Below are positions 25,610 through 33,212 of a DNA stretch of 46,590 nucleotides, piece after piece. The position numbers and the translations under genes are program-made. Positions within the stretch are counted from its first letter, which is position 1. The number at the start of each line of letters is the position of its first letter. The notes under the pieces are model-generated. The model ran no database searches. It was not told where the DNA came from and worked only from the letters and a program-made list of their open reading frames with translations. The DNA is taken from positions 1-46,590 of the forward strand of contig JAFXAZ010000053.1 of NCBI GenBank assembly GCA_017521985.1, given 5' to 3'. Source of the stretch: Lachnospiraceae bacterium (lineage in GTDB: Bacteria > Bacillota > Clostridia > Lachnospirales > Lachnospiraceae).

Positions 25610-27748
25610 ATGATAAATTCAAGATGGATTACATTAGGGTCTTTGGAAACGATGATGCCCCTGATAGCACATAAGCTAAATGGAAGTATTCTATTCAGAA
25701 AAGAATTTATGATCTCAGAAAAAGTACGTTATGCAAAACTGTCTATCTGTGCATTGGGATTAGGTGTGTACAGTATAAATGGGAAGTCTGTAACAGAGGA
25801 TGTTTTATGTACTCCATTTACGCACTATGACAAACGAGTAATATATCAAGTATATGATGTGACCGATTTACTGAGACAGGGAAAGAATGTTATTGGTGTT
25901 CATGCAGGAAATGGATTTTATAATGACAACAGGATATTGTGGAATGATGCCTTTGCACCATGGAGAGATAATCCCAAGTTGGCAGTAATGCTGGAAATGG
26001 AGTTTGAATCAGGAAAGAGAGAAGTACTCAGGACGGATACAAGCTGGAAGTGTGTAAGTGGTCCAAGTGTATATAATCATATGCGTCAGGGAGAAATTTT
26101 CGATGCCTCTTTGCAGAGAAAAGGTTTTGATATGCCGGGATATGATGATGCAGATTGGGAAAATGCAAAAATTACTCATGAACCTGGCGGTGTGCTGGAA
26201 ACTGTGGATATGCCACCAATTCGTGTCGTGAGAACAATAGAACCTATCTCCTGCAAAGCAGGTATATATGATTTTGGTGAAAATATAAGTGGATGGGCAA
26301 AAATAACAGCGATTGGTGAAAAAGGACAGGAAATAAAACTTATATATGACGAAGCATTAGAAAATGATACAGAGTTGCGTGGAAGCTGTAAATCTTCACT
26401 GACATTTGAAAATATATCGGTGTGTTTTGAAGATATTTATATTATGAGTGGAGAAGGGGAGGAAGAATTCAGACCTTCCTTCTGTTATCATGGATTTCGT
26501 TATGTTAAGGTAGAAAATGCGCCGGAGTCCTTTTCTATAGTAGCAGAAGTGGTACATACTGATTTAAAGAGAATTGGTTCTTTTTATAGTGATAATGATA
26601 TGCTGAATAAAATTCATGAAGCATCTGTAAGGTCTACTTTGTCTAATTATGTGGGAATTCCAACGGATTGCCCTCACAGAGAACAAAATGGCTGGACTGG
26701 TGATGCGTGGTGGTCTGCGGATCAGTCTTTAATGAATTTTGATATGGTGCAAGCTTATGCAAAATGGCTTCGTGACTTCAAGGATGCTCAAAGACCAAAC
26801 GGACAGCTCCCGGGAATCATCCCATCTGCAGGGTGGGGATATAATTGGGGTTCCGGTCCAGGGTGGGACAGTGCCTTAATATTAATTCCATGGAAAGTGT
26901 ATGTACATACCGGCAAAACATCTATCATGGAGGATATGTGGGAGAATATGGTTCGATACATGGAATATTTTGAACGTATGTCGGATCAATACATTGCCTG
27001 CTTTGGCCTCGGAGATTGGGCGCCGGTACGTACGCCTGTATGCCCAACAGAGATTGTAGATACTGCATATTTTTATGTAGATGCTCTTACAATGGCCAAA
27101 ATTGCAGAAGTGTTGGGAAAAGACAGTTCCTATTGGTATGAAAAAGCAGAACAGATAAGAGTTGCATGGAGAGATGCTTTCTGGAACAAGTCAGATAAGG
27201 AACACCTGAAAACGTTTCAAACGTTTTGGGCTTGTGCGATATATTACGGATTATTAGAGCAGGACGAAATACCATATGCGGCAGAGTGTTTGGCAAAACT
27301 GGTACAAGAAAACAGCTATCTTATTGACTGTGGTACGGCAGGAACAAAATGTATTTTCAACGCATTATCTGATAATGGATATACAGATGTGATTTATAGA
27401 ATGGTTGCCAATCCGGTGGCTCCCAGCTATGCTTATTGGATAAATAATGGAGCAACTACCTTTTGTGAATTTTGGAACATGAAAGAATCTCTTAACCATC
27501 ATATGTACAGTGAAGTAGACAACTGGTTATACCGATATGTTGGCGGAATTCAGATAAACGAGGAAGGTTTGATCATAAAACCACATATATTGAATGAAGT
27601 GAATTATGTATGTGTTGAATATAACGGTACAAAGGTTGAACGCAGGGAAAACAAAGTAGATATTATATGCGCCGTTGATGCAAAAGTAATCATAGGATCC
27701 AAAGAGTATTGTATAAGAAAAGGCGAAAGAGCATCCTTTTTATTGTGA
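25610..27748 (+). CDS. Alpha-L-rhamnosidase, glycoside hydrolase family 78
   Basis: A 712-residue enzyme without signal peptide, so cytoplasmic. N-terminal beta-sandwich domains (IYQVYDVTDLLRQGKNVIGV, DYDEALENDTEL-type region) precede an (alpha/alpha)6 barrel. The GH78 signature is DCPHREQNGWTGDAWW (Asp353, Glu358, Asp365), with FGLGDWAP and TTFCEFWN further on. It would release terminal L-rhamnose from imported oligosaccharides by inversion. ATG at 25610 is chosen because GGGGAGG lies 9 bases upstream; the in-frame ATG at 25586 has no ribosome binding site. It begins a run of cytoplasmic exo-enzymes after the lyase-like gene and is followed 27 bases later by GH88. Related GH106-like activities are excluded by the motif. 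Confidence 0.88.
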   Translation: MINSRWITLGSLETMMPLIAHKLNGSILFRKEFMISEKVRYAKLSICALGLGVYSINGKSVTEDVLCTPFTHYDKRVIYQVYDVTDLLRQGKNVIGVHAGNGFYNDNRILWNDAFAPWRDNPKLAVMLEMEFESGKREVLRTDTSWKCVSGPSVYNHMRQGEIFDASLQRKGFDMPGYDDADWENAKITHEPGGVLETVDMPPIRVVRTIEPISCKAGIYDFGENISGWAKITAIGEKGQEIKLIYDEALENDTELRGSCKSSLTFENISVCFEDIYIMSGEGEEEFRPSFCYHGFRYVKVENAPESFSIVAEVVHTDLKRIGSFYSDNDMLNKIHEASVRSTLSNYVGIPTDCPHREQNGWTGDAWWSADQSLMNFDMVQAYAKWLRDFKDAQRPNGQLPGIIPSAGWGYNWGSGPGWDSALILIPWKVYVHTGKTSIMEDMWENMVRYMEYFERMSDQYIACFGLGDWAPVRTPVCPTEIVDTAYFYVDALTMAKIAEVLGKDSSYWYEKAEQIRVAWRDAFWNKSDKEHLKTFQTFWACAIYYGLLEQDEIPYAAECLAKLVQENSYLIDCGTAGTKCIFNALSDNGYTDVIYRMVANPVAPSYAYWINNGATTFCEFWNMKESLNHHMYSEVDNWLYRYVGGIQINEEGLIIKPHILNEVNYVCVEYNGTKVERRENKVDIICAVDAKVIIGSKEYCIRKGERASFLL

Positions 27749-27775
27749 GATGAAACAGAAGGAGGGATAAGGACA

Positions 27776-28873
27776 ATGGAAAGTTTAAAAAAATATTTCT
27801 TGGGACAAGTTGACAGGCTTATCACAGATATGAAAGGCAGTATTCCGGGATCTCAGAGTAAGGATTATTGTTATTATCCAACAGGCGGTAAGGATTGGAC
27901 GGATGGTTTCTGGGGAGGAATGTTGAACCTGGCTTACGAGTATTCAGGTCACGATAAGTACAAGGAAGAGTCCTTGAAACAAGTGGATATTTTGTATGAC
28001 AGAATCGTAAAGAAAGAAGCGGTAAATCATCATGATATGGGTTTCCTTTACAGTCCGTCTTGTCTTGCTTCTTATGGCTTGTATCAGAGTGAGAAGGCAT
28101 TAGAGGCGGCTATACTGGCAGCGGACAATCTTATAAGCAGATTTCGTGAAAAAGGTGAATTTATTCAAGCATGGGGTGCAATAGACAATAATCCAAACTC
28201 TTATAGACTAATCATTGATTGTTTGTTAAATTTACCGTTGCTTTATAAAGTAAGTGAGCTTACAGGAAAGAGAATTTATGCAGAGATTGCAGAAAAGCAT
28301 TTTAGAACAGCGGCAAAGTATGTGATTCGTGAAGATTTTTCTACAAATCATACTTACTATTTTGATATTGAAACAGGGGCTCCACTAAGGGCTACCACAG
28401 TGCAGGGATATTCTGATAATTCCATGTGGGCACGTGGTCAGGGATGGGGCATCTATGGTTTGGCACTCAATTATAAATATTTAAAAGATGATAGTATTCT
28501 TGAGAAATTTAATGGGGTAACAGATGCTTTCTTTAACCAACTTCCGGAAGATAAAATTCCTTATTGGGATATGATTTTTACTGAGGGAAATGAGCCTCGC
28601 GATACCTCAGCTGCATCCATAGCAATTTGCGGTATTCTTGAAATGGAGAAGTATCATCCAAATCCGGAGTATAAAGCTAAAGCATTGGAAATGTTGGAGG
28701 CATTGCGGAACAAACAAACTACGGAAGGCTTAATGGATTCCAATGGTTTGATTATGAATTCTATGTATAACAGAAAGGTAGGACATCAGCCAGAATGTAG
28801 TATCTGGGGAGATTATTATGCTATGGAGGCATTGCATAGGAGCCAGAATCCGGATTGGAATGCATACTGGTAA
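27776..28873 (+). CDS. Unsaturated glucuronyl hydrolase, glycoside hydrolase family 88
   Basis: A 365-residue (alpha/alpha)6-barrel enzyme close to the family's usual length of about 377. Asp87 in NHHDMGF and Asp148 in IIDCLLNLPLL correspond to the Asp88/Asp149 pair of the Bacillus sp. GL1 enzyme. WTDGFWGG and ARGQGWGIYGLAL are also diagnostic. It hydrates the 4,5-unsaturated uronic acid that a polysaccharide lyase leaves at the non-reducing end, releasing the sugar beneath it. No signal peptide. AGGAGGG precedes the ATG. Its presence is the best evidence that the large heparinase-fold protein is a lyase acting on a uronic acid glycan. GH105 is the near alternative, but the motifs favour GH88. 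Confidence 0.88.
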   Translation: MESLKKYFLGQVDRLITDMKGSIPGSQSKDYCYYPTGGKDWTDGFWGGMLNLAYEYSGHDKYKEESLKQVDILYDRIVKKEAVNHHDMGFLYSPSCLASYGLYQSEKALEAAILAADNLISRFREKGEFIQAWGAIDNNPNSYRLIIDCLLNLPLLYKVSELTGKRIYAEIAEKHFRTAAKYVIREDFSTNHTYYFDIETGAPLRATTVQGYSDNSMWARGQGWGIYGLALNYKYLKDDSILEKFNGVTDAFFNQLPEDKIPYWDMIFTEGNEPRDTSAASIAICGILEMEKYHPNPEYKAKALEMLEALRNKQTTEGLMDSNGLIMNSMYNRKVGHQPECSIWGDYYAMEALHRSQNPDWNAYW

Positions 28874-28936
28874 TATTAATTGCAACCGGGACAATGGAAT
28901 GAAGACAATTGTTTTGTAATGTTCGGGAGGTAAGTG

Positions 28937-31348
28937 ATGAAAGAGATACATTTAATATGTAATGCTCATATTGATCCTATTTGGCAATGGGACTGGCAGG
29001 AGGGCGTAAGTGCTGTACTGTCTACTTTCCAGTCAGCGGTTAATCTGACGGAGAAATATGATTATATATTCTGTCATAATGAAGTGACAGTATATAAATA
29101 TGTAGAAGAGTATGCACCAGAGCTTTTTATGAAGATTAAAGAGTTGGTAAAATCCGGAAAATGGCATATTATGGGTGGCTGGTATCTGCAGCCGGACTGC
29201 AATATGCCTTCCGGGGAAAGTATTGTACGTCAAATTCAGGAAGGCAAGCGGTATTTTAAAGAGAAATTTGGTGTGTGCCCAACGACAGCAATCAATTTTG
29301 ATCCGTTTGGTCACAGTGTGGGTCTGGTACAGATTATTAGAAAATGTGGACAGGACAGTTATATTTTCATGAGACCTTATCCACATGAGCTCACGCTTCC
29401 AGATGAGCATTTCATTTGGAGGGGACTGGATGGCAGTGAAATTAAGGCAGTCAGAAGTAATGCTTATAATACACCGTTGGGTAACTCTGCAGAGGTAATT
29501 CGGCAGAGGAGCGGAGAAAATAAGCATGATTTATGCCTCGTTTTATGGGGCATAGGAAATCACGGTGGCGGTCCTTCGGATAAGGATTTATTTGATATTC
29601 AAAAAATGATGGAGACATCGGAATGTCAGTACATTCATTCAACACCGGAAGCTTTTTTTGCGAAGATGGAGCCGGATGTAGTATTTGACAAGTCTTTGCG
29701 TATTTCTATGCCTGGTTGTTATACCTCTATGCAGCGGGTAAAGAGAAAACATGCACAGCTGGAAAACGAACTATATCTGACAGAAAAGATGTTGACGGTA
29801 GCCTATGCAAAAGGTCTTTTAAAAGAGTATCCGGAAGAAAAGATACATGAAATAACAGAGGATTTGTTAAATGCGGAGTTTCATGATGTCTTGCCGGGAA
29901 CTTCCATACAGTGCGGGGAAGATAATGGTCTGAAACTGTTGGATCATGGTCTGTTAGAAGCAGAAAGACTAAAGACCAGAGCATATTTTGCATTGGCAAA
30001 AGAATTCTCACCGGCAAAGGATGGAGAGTATCCGATTATTCTGTTTAATCCAAATGCCTATGAGTGGAAAGGGAATATGGAATGCGAATTTATGCTGGCA
30101 GACCAGAACTGGAGTTTAGATGAGCTTTCTTCTGTCACAGTAGTGGATGATATGGGCGAGCCGGTTGTATTTCAGGTTATCAAGGAAGAGAGTAATTTCA
30201 GTCTGGACTGGCGAAAGAGAATTATTTTCGAAGCCGAGTTAGCTCCGCTGTCTATGCGCAGATACAGTATTTACATTGAATACAAAGAAAAAGAAGAAAA
30301 GCCTGCCTCTGAAAATCTGATTTTCGATAACGGACATAAGTATGTGGAGATTGATGCGGAAACAGGACTCCTGAAAAAATACAATATTGATGGTGTTGAT
30401 TATGTAAAGAACGGTTTTGAATTAGTGGCCTTTGATGATAATTCTGATCCATGGGCCATGGGAAAAGATCAACTGCATCGTCTTGGGACAAACGAGCAGC
30501 CATTTAGACTCAGCAAAAAGCCAACAGGCGTGTTTGATAAGATGAAAAGCATACAGGTTATAGAAGATGGTGATATTTATCTTGGGATTGAAGCCTTTTT
30601 CGAAATGGATAGTACAAAGGCACGTATTGGCTACAAAATCTACAAAAACAATGATTATGTGGATGTGGATGTGACGCTTTTCATGGGTGATATCGATAAA
30701 ATTATCAAATTAAAAGTACCGGTATGTATGGAAGGAAGCTTTATTGGCCAGACCGCATTTGGTACTGAAAAGCTCTTTATGGATGCACGGGAAAATGTGG
30801 CACATAGATTTGTGGCAGTGGAAAATGGTACAGATGCTCTTGCCCTTATGAATAGTGGTGTATATGGCAATCATTTCGAGGATGGTGCTATTTACATGTC
30901 GCTTGTTCGAGGTGCAACCTATTGCACACATCCGATAGAAGACAGACAACTGTTTCCATTGGGAAGATTTACAAAGAAGATTGATCAGGGAGAAAATACC
31001 TATTCTTTCCGTCTGGGAGTATTGAATAAAAATCATTTAGAGAGATCAACACAGGAATTCGTGCAAACGCCTTATGGACTCAATATTTTTCCAATTCGTG
31101 CAGAAGGTAATACTCTTTCTGAATTTCAAGTATTCCTTGAAGATGAAACAGTAGCGGTTGTTACAATAAAAAAGGCGGATGAAAGAGATGCTATTCTGTT
31201 CAGATTACTGAATAATACGGAAGAGCAGGCAGAGACAGTCCTTACTGTGAATAGCACTAAACTGCCTTTAGTATTTGGCAAGTATGAAGTAAAAACAGTA
31301 CTCTATGAAAATAACAGCTTATTTGAATGTGAAGAACTGATTATCTGA
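28937..31348 (+). CDS. Alpha-mannosidase, glycoside hydrolase family 38
   Basis: An 803-residue zinc-dependent retaining alpha-mannosidase without signal peptide. Zinc and catalytic residues are visible: His11 and Asp13 in NAHIDPIWQWDWQEG, the probable nucleophile Asp122 in INFDPFGHSVGL, and His316 in EFHDVLPGTSI. A long C-terminal beta-rich region follows. The ATG at 28937 has GGGAGG six bases upstream; a GTG one codon earlier is too close. It would remove alpha-mannose from imported oligosaccharides. Together with the GH2 beta-mannosidase at 1784 the locus can handle both mannose linkages; the order GH88 then GH38 would fit a glucuronyl-mannose side chain. Confidence 0.88.
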   Translation: MKEIHLICNAHIDPIWQWDWQEGVSAVLSTFQSAVNLTEKYDYIFCHNEVTVYKYVEEYAPELFMKIKELVKSGKWHIMGGWYLQPDCNMPSGESIVRQIQEGKRYFKEKFGVCPTTAINFDPFGHSVGLVQIIRKCGQDSYIFMRPYPHELTLPDEHFIWRGLDGSEIKAVRSNAYNTPLGNSAEVIRQRSGENKHDLCLVLWGIGNHGGGPSDKDLFDIQKMMETSECQYIHSTPEAFFAKMEPDVVFDKSLRISMPGCYTSMQRVKRKHAQLENELYLTEKMLTVAYAKGLLKEYPEEKIHEITEDLLNAEFHDVLPGTSIQCGEDNGLKLLDHGLLEAERLKTRAYFALAKEFSPAKDGEYPIILFNPNAYEWKGNMECEFMLADQNWSLDELSSVTVVDDMGEPVVFQVIKEESNFSLDWRKRIIFEAELAPLSMRRYSIYIEYKEKEEKPASENLIFDNGHKYVEIDAETGLLKKYNIDGVDYVKNGFELVAFDDNSDPWAMGKDQLHRLGTNEQPFRLSKKPTGVFDKMKSIQVIEDGDIYLGIEAFFEMDSTKARIGYKIYKNNDYVDVDVTLFMGDIDKIIKLKVPVCMEGSFIGQTAFGTEKLFMDARENVAHRFVAVENGTDALALMNSGVYGNHFEDGAIYMSLVRGATYCTHPIEDRQLFPLGRFTKKIDQGENTYSFRLGVLNKNHLERSTQEFVQTPYGLNIFPIRAEGNTLSEFQVFLEDETVAVVTIKKADERDAILFRLLNNTEEQAETVLTVNSTKLPLVFGKYEVKTVLYENNSLFECEELII

Positions 31349-31369
31349 TGAAAAGGAGTGCTTTTATAA

Positions 31370-31483
31370 ATGGTTAACTGTTTTGAAAAGTTAAAATATG
31401 TTATTAGATATCCAAAAGATTTTTCTGAAATCATGGTTTCTTTCATGAAACAGAAAAATATAACTTTAATGTATAGGGAATAA
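31370..31483 (+). CDS. Small hypothetical protein (37 residues)
   Basis: A short frame, MVNCFEKLKYVIRYPKDFSE at its start and KQKNITLMYRE at its end, with AAGGAG about 12 bases upstream, lying between the GH38 gene and the metallophosphoesterase in the same direction. Codon use is like the neighbours. It could be a genuine small protein or the 5' relic of a larger gene (a TAA ends it cleanly). No family recognised. Confidence 0.4.
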   Translation: MVNCFEKLKYVIRYPKDFSEIMVSFMKQKNITLMYRE

Positions 31484-31504
31484 TAATTTTAAGGAAGGTT
31501 ACAT

Positions 31505-32617
31505 ATGTTTACTATTTATGGAAAAGACTCGAAGGAAGACTCTCTTTTTGCCGGAGGCTGTGATTTTGTTTTAGAGCTTGGTGAGGAGCGGAAGGGAACT
31601 GAAATCCGCTTGCTACAGCTTACGGATATGCAAGTGATTGATGCAGGCCAGTGCCGCACTGAGAACAGGCTTCGTTTGGATGAAAAAGCAGCCTGGACCA
31701 GAGAAAATGTGGAGCAGCAGTGCTATGCTCATATTCGCAGCTTGGTGGCACAGACAAAACCGGATATGATTTTTATAACGGGAGATGTTGTCTATGGAGA
31801 GTTTGATGACAGCGGAGAAAGCCTGAGAGATTTTATCCGGTTTATGGATGCCTTCAGGATACCATGGACACTGGTGTTTGGTAATCATGATAACGAGGCT
31901 GCCATCGGTGTGGAGCGGCAGTGTGAGTTATATGCCTCAAGCAGATACTGCATGTTCCGCCGCGGCAAGGTATCCGGAAACAGCAATTTTACAATTGGCA
32001 TTACTTGCGGCGGAGAGCTGAAACGAGTGCTGTATATGCTGGATTCCAATGGCTGCAGGCATTCCATTGACCCATCGGTAATAAAAGAGGCCGGTATTTA
32101 TCCGGACCAGCTGGAGGAAATGCGTCAGAAGGCAGCAGTGCTGAAAAAGGTGACAGGAAGGGAAGTGCCGGGCTTTCTGGCCTTCCATATTCCTGTGGAC
32201 TGGTTTGGCAAAGCAGAGCTTGCCAAGGGCTATTGCACAGAGGAAACCATACCACTCTATATGATCGGGGTAGATGTAGCCCAGGCAGATGATGATTTCG
32301 GTTTTCACTTGGAACCTGTGAAGTACATAAACACAGATGAAAGCTTTCGCGAGACACTTCACCGGTGTAGGATTGATGGCGTCTTTGTAGGACACTGCCA
32401 CAAAATTACCACCTGCATTACCTACGATTCCATCAAATGGGTATTTGGTCTGAAAACCGGACAGTATGATTATCATGCACCGGGTCAGCTGGGTGGTACT
32501 CTGATTACATTATCCGGAATATCAGATGCTTTTAAAGTACAGCATGTTCCTTCCCTTGTTCCACATGGAACTTTTCCGAAAGAGGCATCAGCCTACCGGG
32601 AATTCTTTGTAGAATGA
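31505..32617 (+). CDS. Calcineurin-like metallophosphoesterase
   Basis: A 370-residue protein with the binuclear-metal motifs in order: TDMQ (degenerate first Asp motif, normally DxH), GDVVYG, GNHDNE, a conserved His in FLAFHIPVDWF, and GHCHK. No signal peptide or membrane segment, so cytoplasmic. It resembles the bacterial/fungal Dcr2-type phosphoesterases often found in glycan utilisation clusters, where it may remove phosphate from sugar phosphates or phosphorylated glycan fragments; the actual substrate cannot be told. In DxH the second ligand is replaced by Gln (DMQ), which occurs in this subgroup as far as I recall. AAGGAAGG precedes the ATG. Confidence 0.8.
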   Translation: MFTIYGKDSKEDSLFAGGCDFVLELGEERKGTEIRLLQLTDMQVIDAGQCRTENRLRLDEKAAWTRENVEQQCYAHIRSLVAQTKPDMIFITGDVVYGEFDDSGESLRDFIRFMDAFRIPWTLVFGNHDNEAAIGVERQCELYASSRYCMFRRGKVSGNSNFTIGITCGGELKRVLYMLDSNGCRHSIDPSVIKEAGIYPDQLEEMRQKAAVLKKVTGREVPGFLAFHIPVDWFGKAELAKGYCTEETIPLYMIGVDVAQADDDFGFHLEPVKYINTDESFRETLHRCRIDGVFVGHCHKITTCITYDSIKWVFGLKTGQYDYHAPGQLGGTLITLSGISDAFKVQHVPSLVPHGTFPKEASAYREFFVE

Positions 32618-32645
32618 TGAATGCTTCAATTGTATCAATAATTGA

Positions 32646-32771
32646 TCTTGGCAGAGAGAAAGCGATGTTGTAAAGCAATGGGATGAATATATGAAGGATA
32701 TTTTGGTAATGGAAATGGATCCAGAGACTGGGGCACAGCCATTGCTGAAGCAGGTGTTTTCTTTTAGATAG
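32646..32771 (+). pseudogene. C-terminal gene fragment, unassigned
   Basis: After a TGA, 41 codons read WQRESDVVKQWDEYMKDILV and continue to DPETGAQPLLKQVFSFR before TAG. This reads like the tail of a real protein with no start, probably part of the element that also left the virD4 debris next to it. Family not recognised. Confidence 0.35.
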
Positions 32772-32792
32772 TTATATGTGATTTTTTCTCAA

Positions 32793-33080
32793 CCTCCCGA
32801 TTGAGTGCATCTTATTAAGTGTAGATAGAAAGGTTACCGATAGATATGCACCCTACGCAGAAGAAACAGACTTTGATAGGCTGTTTCAGGCATTGGGAGA
32901 TGCGAATCCGGCTTCCTATGCTTATCATCAGTATTTGACTTTTAAGAAGGCTCCGGCAAATAGGAAGGGAGCTGATGAGCCGGATACAGGTGGAGCAGAT
33001 GAGCAATACGGAGTGTCTGGTGTTTATCCGTGCTTTGCGGCCTTTTAAGGTAAAGAAGTATCGGTTGGAGGAGCATCCCA
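32793..33080 (+). pseudogene. virD4 remnant: four blocks joined by three deletions
   Basis: Blocks line up with the intact gene downstream. The leader left arm 32793-32816 matches 42399-42424. 32827-32855 matches about 42847-42875. 32857-32960 matches 43448-43551. 32961-33080 matches 44136-44255. The last two are almost identical to the intact gene (for example gatgcgaatccggcttccta in both). The start codon, Walker A and Walker B parts are missing and the frame is broken, so it cannot work. It is a relic of a second related conjugative element or of a local duplication. Confidence 0.88.
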
Positions 33081-33152
33081 GACCCATCACCGCGATGATT
33101 TTTAGGCGATATCGTGGAAAGAGTGTAAAGAGCATCTTATTTCAAAATACAT

Positions 33153-33198
33153 AATACCACCAAGTTAAAGGATTTTCTTTGCCTTGGTGGTATTTTTA
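33153..33198. terminator. Bidirectional terminator after the GH3 gene
   Basis: AATACCACCAAG (33153-33164) and CTTGGTGGTATT (33183-33194) pair perfectly. TTTTT follows on the plus strand; on the minus strand the flank is ATGTATTTT. It lies just beyond the GH3 stop (minus strand) and would also stop plus-strand transcription coming from the virD4 remnant. Confidence 0.65.
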
Positions 33199-33212
33199 AT
33201 GTATAGGTTTTA

